Shown: positions 23,784 to 38,000, counted from the first letter of the stretch. The stretch: 64,000 nucleotides of DNA from Vespula vulgaris (GCF_905475345.1 NC_066588.1:1-64000), one strand, 5' to 3'. The notes: generated from the sequence alone by a model not told the origin. Program-made: numbers and translations.

Positions 23784-25990
23784 TTATCGCATAAAAACGA
23801 TTCCTATACTCAAGAGGAGCATTTTCCATTTCAGCGAAGCTTCGACCGAACATCCTAAAACATATATCGGACTTTTAACGTCTTTTTACTTAACGCTTAT
23901 CGATAAGTAATATCTGTTGCAATTGGAGTTTATTTGAAATTACGTTTATTACCACTGATCAAGTCGTTGCGAATGTGACTCTGTGCTCTGGTTTCGCGAC
24001 TCTCCATTACAGGAGCTTTCAAAATTCGCTCGTCCCCTTCGACACTTTCCTCGTTACTTTGGAGATAAACAGCGGCTATCGTTGCTAAGCATTTCAGCTT
24101 CATGTCCCCTCTTTTAAAGTGTTTACTGGCAACTCGAAATTCCAAACCTAAAACCGCCGTTTCCAATCCTCTCGCGTCGACAGCGGTAATATGCGGACCT
24201 TTCAAGTACTGCGCGTCGGCCTGCGAATGCGATCGCATATTCGATGTTTGATACTCCTTTGTTGTTGAAAAGCACGCTTTTCGAATTGATGGAATGGATA
24301 TGTTTTTGGAAAAGTTTGACACTTACGGATTCGCCATTAATGAACCACGTCAATAGAGCAGCTGGCTTCGAGGGCGCAGATGTACAATTAAGACGAACGA
24401 CGTCGCCGACCTGATATCTCGATCGACCACCCGATATTAGAGGACCTTCGTTCGGTAGGACTAAAAGGAGAAAATATGAGATAAAATGGGAACAGGAAAG
24501 AAGGTAACCTTTGGTTAGAAATAAACTCACCGACTACCGTCATGTCGGCATGATCGGAAACGGTCTGAAAAGCTGGCGCTTCGGCCGACACTTCGCATCG
24601 ATACCTCCCGGAACTGGAGAGATCCACGTTATTCAAGACGACGGATCTTTCCGTGGAATGATGCGTCTGAAAGCCGATAAGAAGAGCTTTACGTCGGCAA
24701 CGTTTACTCCCGAACCCGCGATTAGTCGTACGGGTATCGATGCTCCCCGCATGACTCTATCGTCTAACGTTTAATGATGTTCTCAAAGTTAGTAACGCAC
24801 GTTCACGTTTACGCCGGCGACGGGGAAAATTTGTACCGTCGGCTCGTCCTTCGGAACGTATCGATAAAACTCATGACCATCTTTGTACCATTTCACCGAA
24901 TACAGCAGCTCGTTGTCCAGGCTAAAGTTGCACTGCATACGAATCGTTTCGTTGAAAACGACGTGTTGCGGTATTTGTAGTGTCGTCATACGAAGGGCCG
25001 TTATATCTGTAACGAACGTGCCCGATGAAAAATTTTAACGCTTTCTGATATGCACAGATACTCACGTAAGTGAACATGCGTGCATATTAAATATTCTATA
25101 CGTAACTTTACTTACCTACGCACACCTGCTTTCTCTTTAATATCTCTTACACCCTCCCCTATTTTTCTAAGATCATAATATTAATTAAAGAGAAAACAAT
25201 AAAAAAGAAATAAAGACCAGTGGAATAAACGCAACGGGAAGAAGTGAAATTACATTGAATGGTCAATAATATTGCCAATATGTTGAAGTAAGATATGGAT
25301 CGTTTCATTTAAGTTGGGAAAATAAACGATGCAGGCCAAATAAACAAGGCAAGGCAAAATTTTATCGAAATTCAAGTCAATTGGAACGTTCCTAAGCAGT
25401 TAAGATGATATCATTTGATGAACGGTTTCGTATTATATAAGATACTGGGTCATCGCTGGAAATCTATTGGTTGTCACAATGCATTGAACTTTACTTTTAA
25501 TTTCGATATTCTTTAAATGACATTATCTATAATACTTTTCATATGTCGTTCTCTCTTATCGTAGATGACAGAAAAATGGCACGGAGAATAATAAATTCTT
25601 GCAGCATCGTATTTTTTTATTCGTGACGATTCTTATGTGTATAGTGCGAGGTTTTTATACGTATGTAGACACGTGCAATCTTGAAGAAAGAATTTTCAGC
25701 ATTATCCAATCACAATCAGAACGAGACTATGTATGAACGCAAGTTATATCTTCGATTCGATTCGAAAGGACGACATGATCGTCCGTCATTCGATCGTTGA
25801 AAACGTTTATGTATTCGTATGACAATCTAAAGGAAGGGCTTTTGCGATGAACTTTTACGATAAACGATCGATTGTTCTAACTAGTTTGAGAAAATGAACG
25901 TGCAAACGAACCTGAATAAATATGTAATAGGGAGAGAAGAATGAGTCTCAAGGGTAGGGTCGTACGAAACGAGTCCACGTAGCGCAGCAT
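23784..25990 (-). CDS. Beaten-path family Ig protein, paralogue A (6 exons)
   Basis: A two-Ig cell-surface protein of the insect Beat family, known as axon-guidance and synaptic-specificity molecules that bind Sidestep-family partners. Minus-strand exons are 25912-25990, 24801-25006, 24531-24666, 24327-24460, 23953-24220 and 23784-23854; total 297 residues. Exon 1 encodes a signal peptide (MLRYVDSFRTTLPLRLILLS and on). Ig1 shows the Beat hallmark LLYSVKWYKDGHEFYRYVP and the RYRCEVSAEAP segment. Ig2 has VRLNCTSAPSKPAALLTWF and GDMKLKCLATIAAVY. The last exon ends in LKWKMLLLSIGIVFMR, a short hydrophobic tail typical of GPI attachment. The last exon was recovered because its length (71), phase and character equal those of paralogue B. 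Exon 1 uses a weak donor (GTTCGT) and is the least certain part. I cannot say which Drosophila beat gene is orthologous. Confidence 0.87.
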
Positions 25991-26535
25991 CCTCTCGCGA
26001 ATGCTTCTCCTTCTCCAGGACGGCGCGGCGTTGAACCGATCATGGACTTTTCCACGAAATAGGGAAGAACTATTTCTCACGATATCCTTACTCTTTTCAT
26101 AGTTTCAACATGGGCTTTGCTTTTCTCGCGTTCTCCTATCTTTTTCGAGGACATTAACGCGCGCGTTTTTCCTCGTCCTCGTCCACCTCCTCGTCCGCGT
26201 TCTTGTCCTCGTAGCGGATCGATCCTTTCCTTCTCTTGAACTTGGATAACATGGAGGATCGCCGATGAAAGACAAGTACCTTTAGGTATTCCCTCTTTCT
26301 TCGAGATAACACATAATTTTCTTCCTACTGGTCAGCCCACTTGACTAATTGAAAATCTATATATGTATGGCTGCGTTACACAGGTTTCCACCTTCCGCGA
26401 CAAGCAGTCGGTACTGCGGCATCAGCGGAGCGGTCGCTAAATAGAAGAGGAGGTGGTAAAGCGGGACACGCGACGACTACTGCTGCCGCTTGCTGGTGGT
26501 AGTGATAGCGATGGTGATAGTGATGTTGATGGTGT

Positions 26536-26606
26536 GGTAGTGGTGGTGGTGGTGGTGGTGGTGGTGGTGGTGGTGGTGGTGGTGGTGGTGGTGGTGGTGG
26601 TGGTGG

Positions 26607-26637
<31 letters not shown>

Positions 26638-26760
26638 GGTGGTGGTGCTGGTGCTGGTGCTGGTGCTGGCGGTGGTGGTGGTGGTGGTGGTGGTGGTGGT
26701 GGTGGTGGTGGTGGTGGTGGTGGTGGTGGCGGCGGTGGTGGTGGTGGTGCTGCTGCTGCT
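26536..26760. repeat. (GTG)n microsatellite, ~225 bases
   Basis: Near-pure GTG/GGT trinucleotides with scattered GCT and GGC interruptions. They give spurious poly-Val frames on the + strand and poly-Pro frames on the - strand. The tract lies ~550 bases upstream of the Beat A start codon, perhaps in its promoter or 5' UTR. Confidence 0.9.
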
Positions 26761-27042
26761 GCTGGTGCTGGTGCTGCTGCTGCCGGTGCTATCGCTGCGT
26801 CCGTCACCGCCTCCACCTCCACCGTTACCACCGCCGACGTCGCTACCGTTGGTAGTTGACGATGGTTCGCGGAGCTAGCGACGCTTCGCGAGGGTGGAGA
26901 AGCACCCGGGGATAGAGAAAGAGAGAGAGAAGAAGTGAGGCCACAACACTAGGAGAAAGAGAGAAGAGGAGTGGGAGTGAGCGAGTCGGCTTTTAGTTCG
27001 TTCCTAGGCGACTGCGCCGTTCTCCAAGTCGATGATCGCTGC

Positions 27043-27046
<4 letters not shown>

Positions 27047-27078
<32 letters not shown>
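27047..27078. repeat. (CT)n microsatellite
   Basis: About 16 CT units in the spacer ~1.1 kb upstream of the Beat A start codon, close to a GA-rich stretch at 26916-26962. Confidence 0.9.
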
Positions 27079-27080
<2 letters not shown>

Positions 27081-28861
27081 TTTCTTTTATCCTCTCTCCT
27101 CCTTCCTACTATCACCAGGGTGAGAATGGGCTTTTCTATATCGCGCGTACCTTCCTATATAAATACATATGTAACTCTAGGTTTACTCGAATATAGGTTT
27201 TCTTTTGCTTATATTTACACGCAAGTCAATCGAGCGGCTATCATGTGTTGATTTTAACTCGATATCCTTTACTCATAGCTTTATTTTGATTCTCCGATTT
27301 ATTATTATATTTAAGTAATTATCCCATGAACGTGCGATTAACTCAATGGACGCGCACAAGCATAATTTTTCATTAACAATTTCAAAGTCTACCACGATTA
27401 TTGAGGCAATCGCGATATGAAAAAATTCGCCGATTAAACACGACTGCGTTAAAGTATTACAATTAGACGTTTCAATATCTATTGAGATTCAAGAGATATA
27501 GCAAGACGCCGATGGAAATTGAGATTATCGATAAAAGGGATTGATAATTATGTGGTCAGTCGTTATTTCATACCGGTAAGTACGCGAACTGGATTTGACG
27601 AATCGCAAATCCAGATCACTATTGTCACTTTTAGGTTTCCTACCTGGCTCGAAATATCGGTCGAATATACAATGTATAATATGTACAATGGCTTTTCGCT
27701 TACCTATATATGTACGTACGTAGATAGGTATGTGTGTACCTATCTACATAAACCCATATTCGCTAGATCCACTTGTTGCAAAAATGATGATGAACTCGTT
27801 ATCGAGCCTACTCCAGGTATTGTTATCTATTTCCTTGAAATTATACTGATATTTCCGCGCTCTTTCAATGTTTCAAATTTCACAAACATAAAGATCTCCT
27901 AATACGCGTATATAAAAATGCAATACGCGAATATACGAGTTACCTATGTACGACGTACAGCCTACCACTCTACCATCGTCTCGATAAAATAAAAAAGACA
28001 CACCGATCGATATCATGGTTATCGGTACTTGTAACCTTATGGATTTTTTCTTAATATCCATTGCCTTAATAACAGTTACAACTTGATTGTTCCATGTGCT
28101 TGGTTCTAATGTAATGACACAATGTTTAAGCAGGAAAAAGGATCACGTTGAAATTTCAGGCGAGCGAGAATGATGTCGAAAGTATCTAATGTGTAAACTT
28201 GAAGTTGCTAAAAATTCAAAGACGAAAACCTTTTGATTACGAAAATAAAAAATGACTAAATCGACAATACTAAATCGAAAAGCGATCTTCCCCTGTTCAT
28301 CGTAAGGAGAAATCAACGGACAAGGGTTAGAGCGAGATAGGGAGGCCATGGAGCGCGTGTGCGAAAGAGAGAGCTAGATCGACTAACGATCCCCGCCGAG
28401 TAATTGGGGTACCAGTTGCACGCGTCAGGATGAATTTCATCCCCTGAAGGCAGCAGTCTTACAAACCCTCCCTTTGAAGTCCGAACACGTATTCGCGTTT
28501 TCGCGCATATGATACGATTGCATCGTGTATCCCGCTTTTTCGAAATATAAATAATACTTTATGCCTAAAAACATATAGATATAGTTCGATCGATCGACCC
28601 GCTGGCACGTTTCTTTCTCTCTCTTTCTTTCTCTTTTTCTCTCTCAAATATTGACATATACGTTTATCTGTAATTATATAAAAACGAATAAAGAATATTG
28701 TTAATAAAGCGAGACTTTATGAATCCGATCAGTTCTATTTAACAAAGATGATATCGAGTAGCGATTGAAATCGATGCTTAAACGCGTTACAATCGTGCCG
28801 AATCTGTTAGCCTTGAGTGAAAATACAATATACAGGAGTAGATACGTATATCTATGCACGT

Positions 28862-28880
28862 ACACACACGCGCGCGCGCG

Positions 28881-28913
<33 letters not shown>

Positions 28914-28935
28914 TTATATATATACATATATATAA
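28862..28935. repeat. Compound (CA)(CG)(TA) dinucleotide tract
   Basis: An alternating purine-pyrimidine run, CACACGCG followed by a long (TA)n with interruptions. Non-coding. Confidence 0.85.
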
Positions 28936-31900
28936 ATATATTATACAAATGTATTTATATATATTTCCATATAATAGAGATATCTGTATAAATATCTACA
29001 GATCTTGTTAGATAGGAATATTGGAAAAAGAAATTTAAAGGATCTTGCAGGCTCGGAATTCTTTGAGCACCAGGTAGAAGCGGAGCACAAGACGCATGCG
29101 CTTATTTATTAGCGCGACCGAAAATCGATATTCGCCCTCTCGTTTGCTCCCTAGGCTAATATTTCTTTCGACTTCGTCTTTTCGTACGCGCGTATCGTTA
29201 AATTTTCTTCTACGTCCCCGATAACGAGGAAATATTCTGAACGTTTCCTCGATAAATTTTTGCGGACATTCGTGCGAGAAGAACGACGGCTTGTAGAAAG
29301 TTTAGGCGATTCTCAAGTGTATCGAGATAAAGGAACAAATTAATCGTCGTAATTTCGATAAAGGGATACGACCTATATATAGGTACATCTAATATTTGCG
29401 CATCGTCTATCTTCGTTCGAGGAAGTCAACGCTAAGCTCACGTGCATAGATACCTACCTACATATTTACTCGAGAGCATATTGTACAGTTTTTAAAAGTA
29501 TTACCAAGTCACCTCCTACGTTCCCACCCTTTTCCCTAGAGTCGTTTTTATCAATTCGGCTCCTCCGTTCGAAGATATACTTACATATATACTCGTAGCT
29601 CGAGTCTCCCGAGTGAATATCATCCTATGACATCATACGATGACGCTCGAGCGTTATAGGTGCGCAACCCTCTTATTCTCTCGAATATGTATATTTTTTG
29701 ATTCGCGATGGCTTCAAATTCCAATGGTAGACGGTAGTTAGATACACGTCGAATATGTCAAAGTATCCAATAATAGCTTCGTTGTTACGACCCTTTTAAA
29801 AGATGATTAGAGAGAACTATTGTCAAAGATTGCTTTCTCATTGGGTTTTCAAATTTACAACCATAAAATCGGTGATAACGTTGAACTTTTTCGATTCGTC
29901 GAGTAATCGATCGATCCCAGATCTGTACATATTGTCAATCGAAACGAAAATTAAAATGGTCATTTCAACGGAAATAGAAAATGGAAGAATTCGATTTAAT
30001 CGAGATAATCAGCTTGACAAGTCTCTTTGGAATAAAAATAGATAACTTTTGTTCTCGTTTAAATTCGATACATCCTTTGATGTATTTTCCATATACGTAC
30101 ATATGGATACCCACAGCTATATCTACACATAGTAGAGATACACGCACGCGTGCACGCGCGCGCACACAGACAAACATATGGATATGTAGGTAATGCATTC
30201 GTATACGTAGCATACTTGCACAAGTATGAGTAGTCGTGTTGCGTAAGTAGATACTCGAGGAATATTACAGATGCTTATGCGAGCATGAAACCGGCTCATA
30301 AAATGTGCGGTTTTCGCGTATATAGGAGATGCAATGACATCAAACTATTTTGGATGAAATGGCCTGTATTTAATGGAATGAGAGATGCACGAAAAAATGT
30401 TCGTCGATTACGCGCATCGTGCCTTTATTATTGCTCCGGTGATACATCTTTTTTTCAGAATATTCTCCAAACTTTGTTTTTTTTTTTTTTTATAAGTTTT
30501 CTCTCTCATCGTAAATAATGCACGCGAAGAAATAAGTAGGACAAGTTGATATTCGGTTTCAAATGAAAGAAACCTATAAAACAAACAAAACGACTATTCA
30601 AAAAATAATAGAACCCCCGTCTTCTATTTTCGTCGATGGCAGACAGAAAAATATTCTTTTTTCGATGACAAAGTAAGTCTACGATGCACATTGCATGAAA
30701 TATAGAAATTATAGGTAGAATAATTGCAAGCCAACCGGAACATAAGACAAAAGTGACACGTCTTGCAACGCGAATCTTGCGAATTTCCTTCCTGGGTTGA
30801 GAGTTCTCTGTCTAAAATAATTAAAGTATGTACTATACTATATTTTCCAAGTAAATAACGTGCATGCAATTTTTCGTAAGCATTTCGTAAGCGACAAGTA
30901 ACAAGCGACATACTATACACACTCCATTAATATTGCATTATGAAATAAATTATTTTTTTCTTTCATCGTGTGTAATCTTTCAGTTAGAAAAAACACAATC
31001 ACCCATAGCGGTTTCTTCTTGACCATGCGACTTTAACGAACGAAACGAAACTTTGAGTAGGTAATCTTTCTTTTTTCTAACAATATTCGAACAAAGGACG
31101 ATAACAAAAGTTGGCGCAAAAAATGTAGAAGTAAAATAAAGAGGATCCGGTACGGAAAGAAAGAAAGAAGAAAAGAAAGAAGGAAAGAAAGAAAAGAAGA
31201 AAGAGTGACGAGAGAGAGTGAGAGAGAGAGAGAGAAGACTCCGTGCATTTTCCGTTGGGAAGACACAAAGTGGGTCATCTCGAGGAAAAGTAAAGTCCGT
31301 AAAAGCGAGAAATGCAAAAGTAAAACTATGAGACGCAGCGAGAAAAGTAGGGGAAACGAATAGATAGACGATAGGCAGAGAAGAAGCTCTTCTTGCCCAA
31401 GCAAGTACGTAGCTCGAGATGATTTGCATAAAGTACTTGCGATTCCGGAAAGCGTCGAAGACTATAACATATAACCTTGCGAACTTGTTACGATTTTTTA
31501 CGCATATATCGTCCGTTTTTATATTTCTGTTAAAAATAATTATAAAAGTGGCAATGGATCGTCATACGACAAAATTCTCCAACTTATCGATCTCACGTTC
31601 GATGATTTTATTTCAGAGTTTGTTGCCGCATTTTAATATTTTTTCTATTTCATGTCACGAATAACAGTCTCCAACGATTTAGTCGATATCGAATGATTTG
31701 TCCAAACGGATTTGTCATCGAAAGAAATAAATTTGTCATTTTCCTTGAAATAATGTTTCTTTTAGTAGATACGCAGTATATAAGCAAATCTATGTTTTCG
31801 CGATATTGCCAAGAAAAAAATAAAACTCGTCCTTTCGAGGAAAGGAAGATATGCTTAACGTCGTGGCTAAGGAGTTTGTCCGTTGTCGATGAGATATCTA

Positions 31901-34146
31901 GGAAATCCTGAATGACGTTAATCGGGCCCCTTGTAGCTCTTACGCAGCAAATCTAAGTAGTTTCCACGCATTCGACATAACCCGTCGTCCTCGGGTCTGG
32001 TCTATCAACAAAATTAGGCAGCTGCTAGCTCTCGTAGATTCTGTCTCTGGCTCGCGACTTGCACGCACGCACGCACGCACGCACGAGGGTCAGGGACACG
32101 ACGAATTCGAAATGGCAGATGCTAGCGTTCAACTAATTGCCCGCCCTCGCCTCTTTCTTTCCTCTCCCCTCAACGCGAGCGCCTTTTCAAAAAGTTTCCC
32201 TCGCACTATCGCGTCGTTTCGCGAAGAAGAATGCAAAGCTAAGTTGTACAGCGTGAGTAGCGCGTAGCGTGTAAAAGTCGATCGTTACAAATCGCCGAAC
32301 GATTACCTCGAATCGAACTTTAAATTTCTATTTTTCAACGCGTCAATCGGACGGACCTGAGTAAAGTACGATAAAGCTCGTAACTTGCAAAGTTGAACGT
32401 TACCAAGCGCTTAGTAGGCTCTTCTCGTACGGTCGAACAAGTTTTCGAAAAATTTCAATCTTTTAAATGGAACGAATGGACCTTTCGGGTAATTGTACGA
32501 AATGCGGGTTCTACGAGATGCGCAAGCTGAACGAGGGCAGGAAATAAAAGCGCTACAAGAGACTCGTTCAATCGACTTGCGCGTATATACGGGCAATAGA
32601 CGTATAAGCTATAGTTCCGCGCTGAAAGAATCTTTAAAGTGTTCGTAAGAACCTTAAACGAAGCTACTGTTCCCCGTTAATCCGAATCGTTTCAAATTGC
32701 AAAAGTATTGCGAATCATCGAGTTTAGCAATAAATATATTTCTTTTTATATCAAGAAAATATGTACATTCAGAAATCCAGTTATGCGTCGATCTATGCGT
32801 ACTAATCATTTAAATGTACGAATCGCTCGTTCTCGAATTGATTTCTACTACTAGACACAGACGCACGCACACACGCACGCTGTGGTTAAATAACACCAGT
32901 GACGACATACGCATGCGTACGTAGAAACGCGTGTATAAGTAGAAGAGCGCATACCCAAAAACTTTGAAATCTCATAGTGACGTAGTAGAAATACTTTCTT
33001 CGCATGTACGTGCTTGTACGCTTATATTCGTACGTTATGTATTTACGCATATACGCGGATCGTTTCCGTGCGCACTCTTAAATGCGCTTTTTCTATCAAG
33101 CGAAACAAGCTTACGCGTTTTCCTGGACGAGTTAAAAGCTAATTCGACTCGTTAATTTCTTCGACCCAACTCATCTCATTCGAGTCGCATCCTTTCGAGT
33201 GCAACTTTTCCGTTTAAAATAACTCGGCTTAACTCGATTATTTCTCATTAGCTTGGCCGTCGGTGCAGTCATTCTTTTGTTCTTAACTTTTCCACGAAGG
33301 CGATGTTCCCTTCCTCTCGTACGGTTTACGCTTTCTCCTGCCACCTATATCATAGCTCAAGTTAAAGGTATGCCACCAATTACGTTCAACCTAGACATAC
33401 ATAGCATTCTGTGCTACCGTACATAGATGCATTTACATAAAGGATGTATACATAGGACTGGTGAAGGTCGTCATTTTCTTCAACCGACGATGATTCCACA
33501 GAGCCTAACAGAAGAGCGTGGATAGAGCGAATACTCGTCAGCGAGAGTAAGTGTGCCTCGTACAGGAACAGATATTCGTGCACGTCGGAAAAGTAGAACG
33601 AGATCGTATAAATTGGGACAGTTACATTGTACAAAATGCCCCGTACATCCTATATAGAAAAGTTTAAAAGCAACAACGAGATAGAATATCGAATAAAAAG
33701 CGAAATATGGAGCTGGAGGATAGGCGTGGCCGTAAGTTATGGAGCCATCTACTTATGTGCGTATTCGTAGGCATAGCTGTATTCGAAATATTCGATATGA
33801 ACATTTGATTTAATCTTTCCATCATTTCGGTGGGAATAGCCAATTTGAATACTCGATAATAACAAATTTCGAATTTGAGCGAAAACAGAATCTGATCGAA
33901 CGTTTGCGCATCTGCATTCACAAGAATTGGAAGGAATCTTTTCGAAGGAAGAGAAAGAATTACTTGGTAAAAGAAGCATTGTATCCAAAGGAATTTGTAT
34001 CCAAGAAAAATTGTAACGAGAAAAGTACAAACGATAAAACGAGATAACTAGAAGCAAAATTTCGAGTTGGAATATCTAAAACGCAACGAGGGAGGAAAGC
34101 GAATAAGGCCTCGACGATAGGTCTTTCGATTTGAGTCTTTCGGCAG

Positions 34147-34184
34147 TGATGGTGGTGGTGGTGGTGGTGGTGGTGGTGGCGGCA

Positions 34185-34221
<37 letters not shown>

Positions 34222-34232
34222 TGTTGTTGGTG
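34147..34232. repeat. (GTG)n followed by (GTC)n
   Basis: About 11 GTG units, a short GGCGGCA break, then about 12 (GTC/GTT) units. Lies ~490-575 bases upstream of the Beat B start codon. A (CG)n run at 34432-34448 and a (GA)n run at 34477-34500 follow, so the Beat B 5' region is dense in simple repeats. Confidence 0.88.
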
Positions 34233-34720
34233 GCGGTGGCGTTGGCATCGGGGGCAGCGCGCGGTTCCCGAGGCAAAGGCCTTCTCGGCGGCCGGTATTT
34301 CCGCGCGACGCGTGTCCGAGTACGCACGATCATCGTGGTTATAGCACGTTATCCGTGTATCGTACTCACGGTGTCGTTCCTTGTCAGAGGTCAAGGAAAA
34401 CATTTTGGCGGTAGAACGTATCAGTGCGTGGCGCGCGCGCGCGCGCGCCCGAGATAAAAGGAACAGACAGAAAGAGGGGGAGAGAGAGAGAGAGAGAGGA
34501 AGGAACTCTCGATGACCGCCGCTCCCGTTATCGCGGTGGATGTCAAAGGGCAACGTACGACCTGACTAGAGCCGTGCCAGGGCCGTGCCAGGGCCGAAGC
34601 AGGGATCGCGTCGCGCTGGCGCGCGTCTCCTCCTTCGGGCGACGTCGCGACGTCCTCGACGCGAAAGTGACTTCGACGGTTTTCCTCCTCGCCATCGCCG
34701 TTTTCGTCGTTACCATCAGC

Positions 34721-35041
34721 ATGGATTGGCTCCGCAAACTTGGACCGATTCTCCTCTTACTGCTCTTTGCTCTAGGCACCGAGGGTAAGTCGCAATCCGC
34801 CTCGCCCTAATCCCTTCTTTCCATTTGTCCTCGTCTAGCAGCGTCCATCCTTGCCTATGACAGCCTAGTCTAGCTCTCGATCTAATGTCGTTTCCGTCAC
34901 GCTCGCCGCGCCGCCAACGCTCTCGCTTCGTCTCTCAATCGGTTCTTTGTTGAGCGCGCCTCCGATGGTAGATGTGACTCGGCGATATCGAGGATCTTCC
35001 TCCACCACCACTTTCCATCGTCTCGAAGGAATCTTCGAGAA

Positions 35042-35096
<55 letters not shown>

Positions 35097-38000
35097 CTTT
35101 CCGAATTTTACTGCGCGTTTTCGATAAACTCGGACTTTACGTCGTCGTTGTCATTCCACCCAATTCACGATTCTCCATTTGCATACATTTCTTTAACCTT
35201 CAGCTCGATCGCAATAGTTTCGCCGCCTTTTATTTAAAAAAATCGATTGGCTTCAATTATATACACGTTTCTAAACATGTAGGTAAGTTATGCGTGGGAT
35301 CGCGCGCGCATTAATTGACTCGTGAAATTTAGAGAGCTGAAGAATCCTGTCTGCGACAGATGCGGTTCGTAACGAAAATAATTGTTCTCCCCCCCCCCTC
35401 TCTCTCCATCTATCTGTCTATCTGTCTATCTATCTATCTCACTCATTCACTCACTCACTCTTTCTCTTTCCCCTCTATCTCTTGCTATTTCTTTCTTTTT
35501 CCCTCTGGTCATCGTCAGTCCTCCCTTTGACATACCACAAGTTACGCCAGAGTTTCAAACGAGTGTTGTTCAAAGGAGAAAAATAATTATTTCTCCTAGA
35601 TAAAAGTTGTTGAAAAAAGTGATACTTCGAGATAAAAAGTCATGAATTCGAGAACTAGGTATCTCGATGTCCGAGAAAAATAATAAAAATCTCTGCGGAT
35701 AGACGGTGGTATCGTTCGCGAGCAAAAATTTCTGATAACGATCTGAAGAAGAATCGCGAAATAGAGAGTATAAAGCATTTCTCTCATGTCGCTTCCTATA
35801 TTCGCGAGAGACAATAGACGCGAGGATAGGCACGAATTCGTTGGACATTTCAATTCGGTAATGGAAATGAATTAAAATGAGAGGAGCGGACGGTGGTCTT
35901 GCCTCTTTCCCGTGAGACTCGGCTCACAATGGCTAGCGAAATTTGGTCGCTTCGCTTGCGACTCTCTATAAATGACGCACCGCGATCCCGGAACATTTCC
36001 AAAAGGATAGGTTTTCTCTATTCCATTTAGTTCTATGATGTTATAGTCGTTTACGCCTCGTGCGTCCACCGATCTGAGAGAATCGTGTAAAAAATTAAAA
36101 CGTATTTATCGAATATCCACTTATGCACATATTAGAGTCGTAAGGTATAGCATCGCTATTATCTCGATTAATATTCCAAGAACATTACGGCTTTACGACT
36201 GTATGCGCACGTTCTCATCGTCCCTTCGATCGCATCGTCTAATCCTTGAATTTCGATGCGACTCGCGTCGTCGCGAGCATTGTCTATATCTACCTTTACA
36301 CCGTTCCTTAAGAGCGCGCTTTTCGAATAGCTGCCTTATTATATTTCAACGATTGTTAGAGCGAATTAATAACGGCGATCTATCATCGATAACGGCATCG
36401 ATTTACGATCGTTCCAACTGTATTTATAATCGAGCCAAATTGGCTAGGTTTCCTGTGAAATCGTGCATTTTTCGATCGAAAAAGATTTTAAATCGAACCG
36501 ATTAAAAAGCAGGAAGGCATCCTCTTCGTCGTCCGTGTGTCCGGTCGAAGCCAGGACGGTCATCGGGGACCATCTGCTGTACGTTTCAAGTGCACGCGGT
36601 GTACCATGACGTTGGAAAAAATAACTTTATCGCATGCGTCTGTTTCAAATATACGCTTTTACGTATGGGTTGCAACAGATATGTATATATGTAGGTCGCG
36701 TATACAGATACGTACGTTAAATTATCGTTCGTTTCGCTCAGACATACCGGCAAAGAAAAAAAACCGGTAGAGAAAGATGCGGCATTGAGTTCTCCGCGGA
36801 CGTTAGCCAGACACAAAATCGACGATCCTAGGCGTACGCGGTATAATTTCGTAAAGTTTGTTTTGCGATGCAACCGACACCACGGACTGGATAGCGTCTT
36901 TTATACTTTGGACGAGTCTGCTGGCGAGAGCTGAGCGAGAGTCGAGCGACTCTTCGCGTGTTTGTTAAATAAACGCTGAAGGGCGGGTTGCGCCTCGAGG
37001 GAAGCCAAAATGAAAGCCGAAGCGGAAAAGGGAGGGGGGAAGGTCCAGGCGCGGAACGATAACGAAGATACGGTATACGCGGTGCACCGTCGCGAGAGCT
37101 CAAAGAAGCGCGTCGTATGATCGTCGTATGATCGGGGTGGTGTGGGCGGGGGATGGCGTCGGTAGCAGCGGCGAACCGGAGAGCACGCGTCCTGATACAA
37201 TCGTCTTTTTCTAAACGCTCTAAATCATTTGCGGACTTCTCATTTTTCGTTTTTCTCGAGCAAGTAAAAGATGAAAATGTTTTTTCAAGAACATATGAGA
37301 TCTTCGATGGATACGTCGATGGTTCCTCTGCGGAGATGGGATCGAATCGATTAAGGGAAAGTTTCGAACGCAAAAACCATTTGAGCGACTCGTTGTCACG
37401 AACTCGTTCGTTGTCGAACGGGAGGGTGACGAAGAAAGAAGAAAATCAGAAAAAGGGATAAGATTTTCGTCGAGGGATTTTTCAACGTTCGTACGTCGAC
37501 GTGTCGAAGGGCTACCGTTCTCTAACGAAAAGTTCCGACTCTTATCAATGACCGCCGTCCAATAGAATGCCAGTTTCTTCGATACGTTCGGTCGGTCGCC
37601 TTGCCTTAGCTTATTAGCGTGAGAAATTCTAGGCGAAGAGCGATAACGCGTCGATAGCCTCGTTTCCCTTCCTTTCCTACGCTACGAGGATAGCGTAGTG
37701 TGTTCCTTAGACGAGATCCTTCGATTCGCGACTAATAAAATATGATGATACTCGCATAAAGTATTATAAATATCGCGAGAAAATTGAGAAAGATCTCGAA
37801 GGACGTAACGCGATGAACGAGAAAAAGCGGAAATTTCGGGCTTTGGGCAATCACGGGTTTCACGGATGCGACGTATCCGGTAATTTGACTATTGTCGGGT
37901 AACGACGTGACACCGTGAATGCGGATGCACGCAAGTGTAACATCGCTCGGCCATGTTCCCGTCGCCTTTCAATATTTTTACCGTCTCCTCGCTTCGTCTT

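Larger units (their letters stand above)
25991..34720. other. 8.7-kb spacer between the divergent Beat genes
   Basis: Holds the 5' regions of both Beat genes and no exon I can support. Short open frames at 27519, 29803, 30285, 31419 and elsewhere lack splice context or family motifs and are at the density expected by chance. Contents include (GTG)n at 26536-26760, (CT)n at 27047-27078, a TA-rich tract at 28862-28935, an A/G-rich run at 31155-31235, (CACG)n at 32066-32085, and (GTG)/(GTC) runs at 34147-34232. The span may contain unseen 5' UTR exons and enhancers. Confidence 0.5.

Noticed and set aside
26376..26878. Overlapping poly-Pro (minus) and poly-Val (plus) frames of ~145 codons
   Set aside because: Products of the (GTG)n microsatellite. 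There is no start context, splice partner or conserved flank.
31033..31429. Leu/Ser/Phe-rich frames resembling membrane segments
   Set aside because: Caused by an A/G-rich tract read on the minus strand. Three overlapping frames look equally hydrophobic, which points to base composition rather than a protein.
34424..34720. N-terminal extension of Beat B exon 1 starting at 34424
   Set aside because: The frame is open but encodes Arg/Glu-rich simple sequence from (CG)n and (GA)n tracts. The Met at 34721 gives a standard signal peptide matching paralogue A.
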